Assembly: GCA_947846985.1 (NCBI GenBank)
Contig: CANTUZ010000008.1
Coordinates: forward strand, 28,973,352 to 29,037,351
Length of the DNA stretch: 64,000 nt
Direction: 5' to 3'
Source of the DNA: Fratercula arctica
Lineage: Eukaryota; Chordata; Aves; Charadriiformes; Alcidae
Part shown: positions 1 to 12,065 of the stretch, one piece after another
Layout of the letters: each line of letters opens with the position of its first letter
Numbering within the stretch: position 1 is the stretch's first letter
The notes under the pieces: model-generated
Databases searched by the model: none
What the model saw: only the letters and a program-made list of their open reading frames with translations
What the model was told of the DNA's origin: nothing
Program-made: the position numbers and the translations under genes

Positions 1-1127
1 CTCCACTAAAATCAGCAAAACCTACTGGTTGTGTTTTCATATTTAGTGTGTTTGAAAGTAGGAAGACTTTTAGTAGTTGTAGCATTTTGGCAAAGCTTTC
101 AGATGGTAGCTTCTGTAATTTCAGGATGTAACATTAGGCAGTATTCAGTCTGCTTTATCTTTAGTTGGCACCGCTCTCATGCTGCTTGGATTTGATTGGG
201 GTTTGTGGTGTACGTCCCGGGAGAGTGAGACTATTCTCCGGCATAGTTTGTTATACAGCATGTTCTTGCCTTCTGTGACAGATGTATGTGCCACCTTTTG
301 CAATTTCGCAGAATATAGCACTGGAACAATTTGCTTGCTTGCCTGGGTTTCTGAAGGGTTTTGGAAGGTTTGTTACCATCGAAGGAGAATAGTATTTGCA
401 AGAAGGGAGGCTGAGGAAACTTGTCACATAACGGACACTTCATCTGCTTGCTCTTAATGGGCTACTCAAGGAAGATGCATAAATATGGATATCTCTTGAA
501 ACTTGTGAGTAGGCTTGTTGAAAGCCTGACTCTTTTGCTTTGTTTTATTTTATTTTTTTTTTTCTTTTTAACTTCGATGGAAATGTTGGGGATAGGGTAG
601 GATTTGGATCTGAATTTCTCCAAAGAGAAACTCAAGAAATACTGTAGCTGTCTGAACTGCTGCAGTGCATAAAGTTCAGCACAGGCTTAAGTACCTCTTG
701 AAATCAGCGCTATTCATGACTTGGTAACATTTTTGATAACCACTTAAGTCAAGGACTATACTTATTTCTCCTTTTGTTTCAAGAAAAGTACTAATTAGAA
801 AAGCGTCAGTTTCACATAGAATTAATTTTGTTTGTCTGCGATCTCTGCTTTCTCCTGAAATCACTTCTGTTTCCTTCACATTGTTTGCAGTGGTGTCTCA
901 CTGATGTAAAACAGCTGTTCTTTAACTTCTGGAGCAAAACATCCTCTGCGCAACTGTCACGTAGCTTGATACAGATCTGGGAGCCCTGCTATGAAAGAAT
1001 GATCCAATCTTTATAGTGTTGCTTGCAGAACAGAGCTCCTTTTAAGTTTGAACCTGTGTACTTTCTGTGGAGCAGATGTTGCAGGAAACCCCTCATAATG
1101 CTTTTTTTTGTGTTTGTTTTCTGACAG
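1..1127 (+). other. Upstream intron (or 5' flank) of the three-exon gene
   Basis: This stretch precedes the first supported coding exon. Its 3' end is a good splice acceptor: a T-rich tract at about 1101-1120 followed by CTGACAG, with AG at 1126-1127. It is therefore most simply the end of an intron whose upstream exon lies outside the window. I see no other convincing exon, repeat or RNA gene in it. A second acceptor-like site ends at 890, but the short open frame behind it has no donor and stops at 1016. A T-rich run lies near 545-570. Confidence 0.6.
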
Positions 1128-1203
1128 ATGATTCAAGAAAGCAGGGTTCTCATTGAGACAGCAGACATCACTCACGACAAGATTGTTCAGTGCCAGAAAG
1201 CAG
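1128..1203 (+). CDS. Coding exon A of an unidentified protein gene
   Basis: This is a 76-bp exon bounded by a T-rich acceptor (CTGACAG) and a consensus donor (CAG followed by GTAATC). It reads in one open frame for 25 codons plus one base: Met-Ile-Gln-Glu-Ser-Arg at the start and Cys-Gln-Lys-Ala at the end. It leaves phase 1, which exon B completes to a glycine codon. The peptide is polar, rich in Glu, Asp, Lys and Gln, and probably helical. The first codon is ATG directly at the acceptor. It could be an internal methionine or, if upstream exons are untranslated, the start codon; the window cannot decide this. I do not recognise the protein family and assign no function. The main support is the splice-site quality and the phase agreement with the next exon. 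Confidence 0.75.
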
Positions 1204-4200
1204 GTAATCCTTCTTTATTGTGCAGTTCTGGGTGGGAGATGGGAAACGATGTGCCATAATTTACTTACAGTTTGTGACTTAACGCAGCATCTTTCACCTG
1301 GCATTTAAGTGAGCGTCCTGGTCTTTCCCTGGCAGGCTCCACCCTCCTGAAGGCTCATCCTCCAGTAGCAATGCAGGTGTGGGATCTGGGAAAAATCCTC
1401 AGCTTTCACCTTAAAAACCATTTCTCCATTTGCTCTACAGCTCTGAAATGTCTGACAGCATTTAAATTAGTCAAATGAACTAGAAAGGCATTCAATTAAA
1501 AAGAGGGAGTGAGAAGGCGTGCTGCCTTTACTGCGCTTTTCTACCGCAATCATTCCCCTTAAACGCAGAGGAGGAGGCAAGAGGGTTTGAAACCCACAGG
1601 GCCAAGCTCTGTTGCCTGTCTTTACTTACTTTTGCTGTTTAGGTTTGTTTTAGACCTTGGAAACTTATGCCAGTAGAACTCTATTGTATCACAGTGAATC
1701 TGTGTGGCTGTGGATTATGTACATCAACTATATGGGTGCAAACTACTGTAAGTAGGCCTAAAGTAGATCATATGTTGCTGGAGTATTGTACTGGATGTCT
1801 TTATCTGAACTAGGGCTCTGTCTCGTGTGCACCGGTAGAAAAGGAAGCGGTGGTTTCAGAAGTGGCCACCCACATGCTGTCCGCTCTGCCGCAGGCTCAC
1901 GCTCTGTTTCCAGGATGGTAGAAATCACCAAAGTGTCTGTGATTCGCAGTTCAGCTTATTCACCCAAATCCCTCTTCGTCCCTTGTTCAGGATAGCAGGC
2001 TAGACTCTGAACTGGGACACGTCTCCTGTAGTTTCCACTGATACACAAGAATAGAGAACTCGGAGTCCACGTTTGGCAGTGGTAATCCTCCACCACTAAA
2101 TCCATCAGCTTTCATGTATCAGAAACTGTGCTGAGTAAATACACGCAGTGTATTTCTATCAGGGTTTACACTGCAGACATTAAATCTGTTTTCAGTTAAT
2201 TTCATTGTACAGCTGCACCTTTCCTAATTTGTAGCAAGCCTTGAAAGTCAGTAATGCAAACATTTGCTACTGCATCTAAGTTGTGTTCTTGGGCATAGTC
2301 TTCTGGGATCACAACTATCATAAATACTATTGTTTCTGATAGGCATTTTTCAAGTGACGCAGGCTACAGCCATTTGCTTCTGCTAACTGTAAATAATGAA
2401 TGAAACTGATGTTTTGTAGTAAATCCTTTAATTCATCTTTTTAATTAGAGGAAATTTGAAAACTGTTTCAGCAATAGCATTTAACTGATTTTTATGAGGT
2501 GCGAGAGCAGGGTGGAACCTAGTCCTTGCTCTTTGAAATTCAGAGCTCTGGAGCCGTGCTGGCGCTGTGGTAGCAAAGGGAGGAGAGGCAAGTGGCTACG
2601 TCTTGCTGGATTTCACGGGCCTCATCTTGTGTCATGCCTTGGCTTCTGTGTATCTGCATAAGCAGCATAAATGTCCAGAGCCCAAAGCCTTCATCAGGTG
2701 CGGAGGGTTTAGGAATGGGACAGGGACAAGAAAGTGCAGCACTGGGGGTCCTTCTACATGATAAAATTTAGGAGCAATACTTTGCATTACGTTATGGAGA
2801 CCCTCGGCAGCCTCAGCCAGCTTTCTGCCCACCCTGTGCTGCGCACAGAGAGAAGAACTCACGACACTTGCCTGGGCACTGGCATCCTTGTGGCTGGAGA
2901 TGTGTGCAGAGATCACGATGCAGGACCACACCACCGCGCTGATGTCCAGAGTTTCACACAGTTCCTCTCTCCTTCCTTCCTCCAGCAAAAAGATGAATTT
3001 CTCAAGTTTGTTCTCTTTGCTGCTCTATCTACTTGTATTTTCATTTGTTTTGTTTTATTAGCCTTAAAATATCATTTATGATTGAGAAGAAGTCTGGAGA
3101 GTGATGAAGTGCTCTTCTGAAGCCTCAGGGTTTAGACAGAGGAAGGGAGTAGGAGAGAGAGGATCCCTCACCAGGCTCAATTGCCAATTAGTTTGTGCAA
3201 GTGTTACCCAGGCAAACTGTTAAATAACATTTTCACTGCCGCAAGGTGAAGCACTCAAAATTAAGAGGTGTCAGAGGTACAATTGCCTGTGATGTTGTCC
3301 TTCACCTCACCCCACTCCTGCTCCATGTGAATATTTGTTCCCACCAGACCTCTGCTTCGCACCGTAGCCAGTTTTCATCCGGGCTCCCTGTGCCGCGGGG
3401 TCCTGCCCGCTCCCCCGGGTGACTTCTCAGGTGGCTGCTTTTGTTGTTTTTTTTTTTTCATGTGCAGTCTCAGCCCTGCTCAGCAGCAGCTCGGAGGACC
3501 GAACTGCTAAGTGGTGCTCCTACCTGCAGCCTAACAATTGTTTGTGGCTCCCTCTCTTTCTCACTGTCTCCAAGTTACAGGTGGGGAAGTGAGGTCCAGA
3601 GGGAAAAATAACTAAATGGATGCTACATAAAGGCAGGGCTGTCCACGTGGAGCTGAGCAGTGTTAGCCTTCGTGTTTTTTTGGAGGACAAAGCAAGTCAT
3701 TTGAAGGTTTTCTGTCACTTACTGAAGTGAAATGATTTGTAAGTCAGTTGGCAGGAGGCACACCTGCAGGAGAATCTTGCTTGGGGTGCAGTTATTTAGA
3801 CTGTTTTCCAAAGGAAGTGCTGGAGGAGCTCTGTTACCCAGACAGGCAAAACTTGGGAGTGGGCAAAGTTCTGAAAAATAAACAGTAGAGAAATGTTGCA
3901 TTGTGTGGGGCTGGACTGCCTCAGTGTTATCGAGCTTCTGGAGTCGGTGCAAGGCAGGAAGAAACTTATTGTTAGTCTTCCAGGAGTGCTTTGGGCAAGG
4001 CATGCCGAGTGCAAGCCTGCCTTGGGCTGTGGAAGGACTGACTCCTGCAGCAACCCGCTGAGCAGCCCTCCGCGTCTGTTCCGTGCAGGTGTTCTCTCCA
4101 TGGGCGTTTCTTTGATGTAATTTCAGTGAAGCTTGAATTTGTGCGTGGTATTCGCCTTAAAACATTAGGGGAGGGAGACCTATGAAATAACTGGAGGTAG

Positions 4201-5062
4201 AACTTGGTTTGTTCAGCCAGGATGGGCTTTGGACATTTTGGACTGATTTAGTGCCAATTTGGCCTTTGTAAGGTACAAGTTAAGGGAACACAAGCAGCTC
4301 TCTCTCCATTTTGTCTCTTAATCCGCACCAGACTCAGAGAAATGTTTGCACACACTGTGCAAATCTTGTGGAATTGGTGAGCTAATAGGATTTGTTAAGT
4401 TTTTTAATCTGCTCCCAGGTTTCCTGAATTCTTGTATCCAGCAACAGATTTGCAGACGTTTGCCACAGAAACTAGCAATGAAATGTAACAATTCCCGAGG
4501 CTGTGGTTGGAAGTCTCAGTTCTCCAGGCTGCAGGAATAGCAATCCTGTGATTAGCGGTATGCGTTTCTGACATAATTTATCATGGTGAAGTACAAGGGC
4601 TTTTCCATATGACTGTGATTAAGATTAATGAGGAGCTGTGCATCTGAGTCTGCCTTTGCTGTGCTCCAGGTACCTTCCACGTCTGTCAGACTGCCTTCCG
4701 AGGCACAAAATAATCTATTCAAGCAGAGTGACAAGTGATTGCCTTTCGTCGCGATATTGCCAGCAATGCAGACTGCAAGCAGAAGCACTGGAGGAGTGTT
4801 TGTGCAGGGACCAGGCGTGTGCCTGTGTGGGACCCCAGCCCTGGAAAGGAGAGTTACATACAAAGTGGAAGCACAACCACAGGATTGCACATGACCCTTT
4901 TATTCTGGAAGATGCTCTCCAGGATGGGGTCGTAACAGGGAAGGGGGAGAAACAGAGAAAAACATTGTAGGAAGTACCAGCTGCGAGACTGAAAATGCTC
5001 ACTGAACATTTTTTAGGGGAAATCAATCATGCACTGGGTGATGTAGCAATCTGTGTTTTTAG
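1204..5062 (+). other. Intron between exons A and B
   Basis: This 3.86-kb intron runs from donor GTAATC to an acceptor ending in TTTTTAG at 5062. It interrupts a codon after its first base (phase 1). I see no coding exon in it. The several open frames of 60-118 codons on both strands (for example 2632-2988 minus and 2734-3081 plus) overlap one another and lack matching splice sites. A possible MIR-type SINE relic sits near 3571-3620. A small GC-rich patch lies near 3360-3420 and a T run near 3447-3460. Confidence 0.65.
3571..3620 (-). repeat. Possible MIR/CORE-SINE-like relic
   Basis: The stretch beginning GTTACAGGTGGGGAAGTGAG and continuing through a purine-rich run to about 3615 resembles the conserved segment shared by MIR-type SINEs and L2 tails. 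Mammalian examples read roughly as 'ttacagatggggaaactgagg'. Only about 50 bp can be matched by eye, in reverse orientation relative to the family consensus. This could be coincidence in purine-rich DNA. Confidence 0.3.
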
Positions 5063-5172
5063 GAATGGAATTCCACGAAGAGCTTCATAACCTCGGGACA
5101 AAGGAAGGTTTGAAAGGAAGAAAATTAAGCAAAGCCATTGAGAGTTTTGCATGGAATATCACAGTGCTGAAG
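5063..5172 (+). CDS. Coding exon B of an unidentified protein gene
   Basis: This is a 110-bp exon with acceptor TGTTTTTAG and a strong donor (AAG followed by GTAAGC). Its first two bases complete a glycine codon with the last base of exon A. It then encodes 36 residues, starting Met-Glu-Phe-His-Glu-Glu-Leu and ending Trp-Asn-Ile-Thr-Val-Leu-Lys, and finishes exactly at a codon boundary (phase 0). The composition is charged and amphipathic: Lys/Arg-rich in the middle (Lys-Glu-Gly-Leu-Lys-Gly-Arg-Lys), then a helix-like Ala-Ile-Glu-Ser-Phe-Ala-Trp segment. There is no signal peptide or membrane segment. The Asn-Ile-Thr triplet is a glycosylation sequon in form only, because nothing suggests secretion. 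Clean boundaries and phase agreement with both neighbouring exons make this a confident exon. The family is not recognised. Confidence 0.82.
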
Positions 5173-6784
5173 GTAAGCACAGAAAACACCACCTTGTGTC
5201 TCCTATTAACTCTGTAAGCAAACTTTTGCTCTTTTAGCTCATCCGTTTGTTTTGCCTTACTAATACTGAAGCAACATTTTGTTTTAATGGGTTGTGTAAG
5301 TTACCCCTGATTATTGAGGTCTATCAAATTATTACACCTCTGGTTTGAAAGCTGTGGAAGGGAATTTATCTAAGCCTGAACAAAAGAGGAAAGATGGCTT
5401 GTGGTTTGTATGCCCAGGGACCTGGTCTTGGTTGTCTGTTCTGCCCCATACACCCTGAGCGTGACCTGTCTGGGGTCACTGTGTCTCAGATACTTGTTTT
5501 GTAAAACGCGGGCTAGAGCAGCGCTCTGGGAAGGGACTGGGCTGGGGGGATCATAATGAAAAATCTTGAGGAATGTTGTAGATCCTGCAGAAATACCAGG
5601 TTATGTTTCAAAAGTGGAGCATTATCCAAACAGCTATAAGAGGGAGGGATGAAAACCCCTCCATCCTGGCTGCGCAGTGACAGGCTGCTCAGTGAGCACG
5701 TTACTCACCAGGCTTTAGCTACTGGCTTGGCACTGACCAGCCACAAATTGCCACAGGAACTGTATGTCTGAGCCTGGGTGAAGTTACCCAGGGACAGCCG
5801 AGGATGGAAAGAGGAGATGATCTGGTGCAGCCATAGCAGATGGCAGGGAGAGGACCTGAGCCAAGCATTCAGGTTGTTAGCATTTGGCTCACGCCGTCTT
5901 TCACAGGCTCATTTCCCACCTTGCTCTGATAGATCACACTTTGATTTCCCCTCGCTCTCTCCCTGCTGCTCCCTCCCTCCAGCTCCCATTAAGCAGATTG
6001 CCCTGTCTGACAGCATCTCCCTGTGATCCCCCCCCCAGTGCCTTTCCCTTTGCTGGCATCCCAGGATGAGCCAGCTGATGACATGGAATTTTCACAAAGT
6101 TCCTCATCAAATATACACCTAAATGTAACATGCAACAGCGGTAGCAAGAGTGGTAGGAGATGCATGCTTCAGCATTGTGGAGATGGAAGGAATACTAACT
6201 AACACATCCTGAGCAGGAGAGGGGGAAAAGGAGTAGGGAATGAAAAGACTGAGGGGCAAAAGTGGGTGGGAGAGGCTGTTGGTAGTAGAAAAGGGTTAGA
6301 GAAGACCTGGGGGACACCTGTGGTTCCTTGTGTACCTTGATTCACCATGAGAGGGAAAGTGAATAATGGAGTCAGTGTAGGCTCAGTTAATAGCATATCT
6401 GATGAACAGAGAACATTACCAGTTCAAACATGATGGAAGGGACTGAGCTTTTCCGCACAGCATAATTGAGGCAAGCAGCTAAAGAGGACAAAAAAACCCA
6501 ACCCGTAAGACAATTCTGAACATTAATCTGAATTACTTTAGCTGTGTTAGGTAAAATAAATGCCTCATGCTCAGAGTCGCTCTTAACACAGTCAGGGTTA
6601 CTCTAAACTTTTCCATTTTTAGGTGTTTGTCAAATGAGAAGTTCGGACCTCTCAGGGTATCAGAGAAACATTTCCCATGAAAAATAATTGCTGCCTAGCA
6701 CATATTGTCAACATACTGAAAAGCATTTCAAACATCTAGTCAAGGTGAAGGAATAAGTGACGTTTCATTTCTAAGCCACAACTT

Positions 6785-7925
6785 AGAATCATAGAATTGT
6801 TAGGGTTGGAAGGGACTTTAAAGATCATCTAGTTCCAACCCCCCTGCCATGGGCAGGGACATCTCCCACTAGATCAGGTTGCTCAGAGCCCCATCCAGCC
6901 TGGCCTTAAAAAATTCCAGGGATGGGGCTTCCACCACCTCTCTGGGCAACCAGTGTCTCACCACCCTCATGGTGAAGAACTTCTTCCTAACGTCCAATCT
7001 GAATTGACCCATCTGTAGTTTTAATCCATTCCCTCTAGTCCTACCATTACCTGACATCCTAAAAAGTCCCTCACCAACTTTCTTGTAGGCCCCCTTAAGA
7101 TACTGGTAGGCCACTATAAGGTCTCCTCGGAGCCTTCTTTTCTCCAGACTGAATAACGCCAACTTTCTCAGTCTGTCCTCATGGGAGAGGTGCTCCAGCC
7201 CTCTGATCATTCTCGTGGCCCTTCTCTGGACACGTTCCAGCACGTCCATATCTTTTTTGTAGTAGGGGCTCCAGAACTGGATGCAGTACTCCAGGTGGGG
7301 TCTCACGAGAGTGGAGCAGAGGGAGAGAATCACCTCCCTCGACCTGCTGGCCACACTTCTCCTGATGCAGCCCAGGATACGATTGGCTTTCTGGGCTGCT
7401 AGTGCACACTGATGGCTCATGTTGAGCCTCTCGTCCACCAGCACCCCCAAGGCCTTTTCTTCAGGGCTGCTCTCAAGCCAGTTGTTGCCCAGTCTATATT
7501 GGTGCTTGGGATTACCCCGACCCAGATGGAGGACCTTGCACTTGGTCTTGTTGAACTTCATGAGGTTGGCATGGGCCCACCTCTCCAGCCTGTCAAGGTC
7601 CCTCTGGATGGCACCCCTTCCCTCCAGCGTGTCAGCCGCCCCACACAGCTTGGTGTCATCGGCAAACTTGCTGAGGGTGTGCTCTATGCCACTGTCCATG
7701 TCGCTGACGAAGATGTTAAACAAGACTGGTCCCAGTACTGATCCTTGAGGGACTTCACTTGTCACTGGCCTCCACTTGGACATGAACCCATTGACAGCCA
7801 CTGTTTGGGTGTGGCCATCAAGCCAGTTCTATATCCACTGAATTGTCAGTCCATCAAAGCCATATTTTATCAGCTTGGAGACCAGGATGTCATGCGGGAC
7901 AGTGTCAAAGGCTTTGCTCAGGTCA
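6785..7925 (-). mobile_element. CR1 non-LTR retrotransposon, 5'-truncated
   Basis: Read on the minus strand, this is the 3' part of a CR1 LINE: the C-terminal half of its reverse transcriptase, then the conserved 3' untranslated end. The plus-strand sequence from 6785 onward (AGAATCATAGAATTGTTAGG, then TTGGAAGGGACTTTAAAGATC) is the reverse complement of the standard CR1 3' terminus, including a remnant of the ATTCTATG octamer. At the other end, recognisable CR1 similarity stops near 7925 inside the reverse transcriptase, in the region encoding Lys-Ala-Phe-Asp. Such 5' truncation is normal for CR1. It lies antisense to the host gene in its last intron. I could not identify target-site duplications; CR1 often lacks clear ones. 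The long reading frame suggests a moderately young copy. Confidence 0.95.
6869..7801 (-). pseudogene. CR1 reverse transcriptase, C-terminal fragment
   Basis: This is a 310-codon open frame encoding the C-terminal part of the CR1 ORF2 reverse transcriptase. Visible landmarks in order are Pro-Gln-Gly-Ser-Val-Leu-Gly-Pro (fingers/palm motif), Phe-Ala-Asp-Asp-Thr-Lys-Leu (the catalytic YxDD-type motif in its FADD form, around residues 46-52), Gly-Val-Leu-Val-Asp-Glu, then the thumb-like region with Arg-Pro-His-Leu-Glu-Tyr and Arg-Gly-Leu-Glu-His-Leu. It ends at the usual CR1 C-terminus (Ala-Leu-Ser-Asn-Leu-Ile). The same frame continues upstream to about 7925 but is broken by a TAG at 7829-7831. 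The N-terminal reverse transcriptase and the endonuclease domain are absent through truncation, so the fragment cannot be autonomous. The ATG at 7801 is an internal methionine, not a real start. Confidence 0.93.
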
Positions 7926-8589
7926 CTTCTTTTTTACCTTATTCACATAGTGAAATATTAACAGAGTTTGTGGCAACTACCCGTGTGTATAAATGCACAT
8001 GAAACACCTTTTCATTCTGACTGACGTCCAACTCAGCAATGACATTAGGCAACTGGGAGGGGGGTTGTCAAACCTCAGGTGTCTGATACGAGACTGTCAG
8101 TCATTATTCTTATTTTTAAACTTTTTTTTTTTTCCCTCTTAAAGAATACCGTAGTTCAGTGACCCTTCCCCTGACGAACCTATTTGCTGGTTAGAGCTGC
8201 ATCTCATGCTTAGCACTGACTCTCCCCTCTGCTGGTGAGAGCTCCCCAAGAGGATTTGGTGAGGAGAGACCAACAACCCTGCCTCACTCAAGCCATCAGT
8301 GTCCTCCGTATGTCTAGTGTCAGGGTGGTCACTACAAATGTATTTCAGTAGATGTTGGCATGGTGATGTAAGAAAAGGAAAAGAAAATAGCCCATAACAT
8401 CTTGCAAATGCATCGGCTGCTTTACGCTAGATGAGGTGAGTGAATGGCACGACACCGACGGGAGAAAGCCTCTTTGTGTGCTCAGGGTTGTTGGAGGCAA
8501 TTAGATCATGCGGCAATAGTCAGTTCCTGTGAGGTGCCCATGAGCAATAGCAGGTATTATGTTGTGCTTGTGCCTGCCAGGTGATTAAT

Positions 8590-8780
8590 AGTCTTTTCCT
8601 AGGCTAGTGAAGCAAAGGCATATTTAATTAATGTATTTCTTTATAAAGACTCATTGCAATAGGTAAGCTTTGAATACAAAGAGGGGATGCAATAAGAAAT
8701 TGCTACTGGCAAAATCATTAAATACTTACAGAGCGCAAGATTAAAGTATATTTTATAAAAAACATAACTGTGTGCATTCT
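8590..8780. other. AT-rich intronic block, candidate conserved noncoding element
   Basis: This block is AT-rich with several homeodomain-type cores, including TTTAATTAATG near 8620, ATTGCAATAGG near 8652 and AAATCATTAAATAC near 8712. It has few CpGs and no open frame of interest. It resembles vertebrate conserved noncoding DNA in texture only. No alignment was possible, so this is a suggestion and not a demonstrated element. Confidence 0.25.
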
Positions 8781-10449
8781 TCATGTTTAAAAATGCCCCA
8801 AGGTACTTTTAAGAGGTACCAAATGAGAATGAATCAAAATAATATATCATTTTCTTCCTTAGTTTATATAAACTTAATTACACATTAGTAATACCCACTA
8901 GAAGGACAAATTGTTTGCCAGAACATAAAAATGTTAGTAAGAACAGGGATATTATAACTTGGTGACAGTCAACTTTGACATATATACGTATTTTTAAAAT
9001 GTGGTATCTTCTTATTTGGTCCCATGTCGTGTAAAATACTGTCAGGCTTGCAGTCAGTAATATTGAGAAGCACGACATCAGTACAATAGACAGAAGAATC
9101 ATGTTTCCACCGTGACATTACAGGAATGGTTACGATCCCAAATTTAGTCTTACTTTCCTTTTTATTTCCATGCACCACTGTCCCCATGCCTCTGTTTTCC
9201 TTTCTGTTTTTAATTAAGTGCCAGTAAAATGCAAAGGTAGCAAAAGAAATTTTGTATTTACCACCTCAGGTGGACCATGATGCTAGGTACTGTGCATTTC
9301 ATCCTGATGAGGACGCAAAACTCTTCAGATTGGCCGACCCTCTCTTTTGCATCAGAAGTTCGCAATTCGTTTTCATGAGATATTTACCCATTTTTAAAAT
9401 AGGCGACTGTCCATTTCATGGGGTGAAGGGGTTCATGAGGGTGCGTGGGGCTCGTGTCTGTTTCTCCCCCGACGCTGGTCTTCCTCCTGCTGTCCCCTGG
9501 CGAGGTCACCTCCTCCCTGGCACCGGTGGCCACATTTGCAGGCAGGCATGAGCTCCTCCTGCCTGCGCTTGGGGAGGTGGGATGCAGCCTGTTGAGGCAG
9601 TTCTGGGATTGAGCTAGTGAGTCCCCCTGAGAGCTGGGACATACTCACTTGCACTCAGTGCCGCCGTAGAGCACGAGACGGCTTTCAGGTCAGGTGTGCT
9701 CACGCAGGTTCAGGTGGCGTGCGTGCAGGGCCAGCTCAGGTCTGCTCCAGCCCTTGCTGCTGCCGCCTCTCCCGCGGCCCTTCTGCCTGCTCCATCTGCC
9801 TCTCCCGCGGGATCTTGTCCCAAGCATTTTCCAGTAACGGAGGCACTCAGCATCCGTCACACATGCAAACCACCAATTGGATGACTGCTTTATGAGTTTT
9901 TGAGAATATCTGGGGGGAAAAAATAGTGGTACCCTGCTCTCCTTGCTGAGGCAAAACTGTCATGAACTACCAGGAGGTGTTTATGCAGGCAAAGAAATTG
10001 GGATCTGGGATCCGCCTGAGTCCCAAGAACCTGGCGACTAAACCAAGGAAAGTTCAAGTCTGTTAACCGTGGTTCAGATTCATTGCTCTCGCGTGGGCAC
10101 GCTTTGTCTGTCTGCAAACCCATTTTGCTGGGCTGTCTGTGCTTTGGTGGATCAGCACATACAAAGTGTAGGAACAATACCACCAAATACTTGCCTACAT
10201 GTTGATGGTAAATATCTAGATAGTTAATATACCAACATACTGACTTATTTATAGACAAAATATGGGAAGACAAAGATAAAGTGGCATTTACTGTTTTGGT
10301 CTTCTACTGAAGGGCAAAATACCCAAATGTTTGAATCTAGTCTCTGCTCTGAAGTGCATTCGTGTTTTTTTTTAAATCTTTTTTGCTGCCCACGATAAAA
10401 TTTCACCTCTGCTGCCGTAAGTGTGTTCTGTCTTATTGGGACTCCAACT

Positions 10450-10700
10450 GTTAGTGCATACTACAAGACATCAAGTGGTTAAATTTTCAGGGATCATTTC
10501 AGCAACCCATCTATGAGTGCATCTGCTAATTATCCTGCATTTAAATTAATGCTGATTAGATGTATAAAGAGAGAGGTTGCTGAATGCAGAAGGCGTACAA
10601 TTATTAAATTGCTAATGCAGATCACTCTTTGGGGGAGAAATCCACAATTTTATGATGTAGTCGTGATCAGTGTTAGCTCTGGGGTAAGTGGTTTTATGCA
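10450..10700. other. AT-rich intronic block, candidate conserved noncoding element
   Basis: The stretch contains clustered motifs typical of conserved vertebrate enhancers: TGCTAATTATCCTGCATTTA near 10527, TTAATGCTGATTAG near 10545, and ACAATTATTAAATTGCTAAT near 10597. It lies in the long last intron with no repeat signature. A 78-codon frame (10513-10749) runs across it but has no splice context. The call rests on composition and motif density alone. Confidence 0.25.
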
Positions 10701-12065
10701 GCAAAACTGTGCACAGATAGCCCTTTTGGAGGAAGACACCCACAAGTGACCTGTTTCTTCATCACTGTCATTTGTGACAATCAGCCTTCAGTTGCTTGTG
10801 AGTCCTGCAGCATCCAGACCTCTCACTTGGGTAGCAGAGGCCCAGATGTGCTCTTTGAGGCTACTTGGAGAGACAAAAGCCATATTCCTGAAAGGTGTAC
10901 ATACAGACAGACATATACTTATCTGGCTTCACGTAATCTGAGCTGAATTTAGCATCACAACAAGGTATCTGTTTTCTTAAGGAAGAAAAGCAACATATCG
11001 GGCTGTGATCGTTATTCTAAAGTACCTTATGCACAATGGTACCACACAGAGTTGCTGCTGATCTTTGGAAAAACTAGGTCCATTCACAGGCTTAATTTAA
11101 GGATTATTGTAGTGCACTATGGGAGTGTTTTTAATGGATACTCTACAGTACTCTATACCATCTTGCATGTGAGATTTATTTGGGTCTTTTCACATCAGTC
11201 CTTTTTCCCATAGTTAGGCAAGCACCATGTCTTTGCACCTTGGCATGCTACAGAGTGGACAAAAGAGCAGCATGGCAGGGTCTTGGGGACATTTCATGTA
11301 ATTAAGCGCAATGGTAACAATATATTCTACCAGATGTCATATAATTACTGCCAGAGGATTTGCACAACAATTTACGCTATCTAGATCTTAAGCAAGAGAA
11401 TGGTGAATTCATGAGCCCCCATAAAGCTGCTGCATTCCATGTACTATGTAATTCTTTCCCTTTAAGTGTCAGTTAGGCTTCCCCCTGTCCCCCAAATAAT
11501 TCCTCATGTCTGATGTCCCTCCTTTTCCCAGCATATCTCTGTGGACACAAGCACATCGGTACTCAATTTGTGAAACTGCAAGAATCGATGAAATATAAGT
11601 CATAGTGGCTTAGCAACAAACTCTTGAGATTTGCTGTCATCTCGTGACAGTGATAGTCTAGCAAGAGCAGTAGGCAGGAGTGGTTGGTGTGGCATGGAGA
11701 CTTCATAAATGCAGGTCTCGTTGTATTGTTCCGTGTCTACTCATCTCCAGATCTCCCTAGATAAATATGTTTTGAATATGGTTACCCCAAAGGCTCTTTT
11801 TCCTGAGAGGTTAAATGCCTCTCCCGCTGTCTGGTCCCCATGTTGTTTGCATTTCTCTTGTTGATGCGGTTCAGAGTGGTGTTTCTGACTTTTAAGCCTC
11901 TCCAGACTGTGTGCCCTGGCTACTTTTGAAGGGTCTGCTGCCTTACTCCGAGGCCGGCTCAGCTGCAGCTGACATACATTGAGCCAATCAGTCTTTGATG
12001 AGACGACAAGTTTTAACAAACCTGTGAGGAAATGCAGGGCTGCTTTAATTATTAACGTAGCTCCT

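Noticed and set aside
891..1016. Acceptor-like site ending at 890 followed by a 41-codon open frame
   Set aside because: The frame ends at TAG 1014-1016 with no donor, shows no coding character, and is not needed for the phase of exon A. It could only be an alternative last exon, for which there is no evidence.
7181..7748. Open frames on the plus strand across the CR1 reverse transcriptase (73-109 codons)
   Set aside because: They are antisense shadows of the CR1 coding frame on the minus strand.
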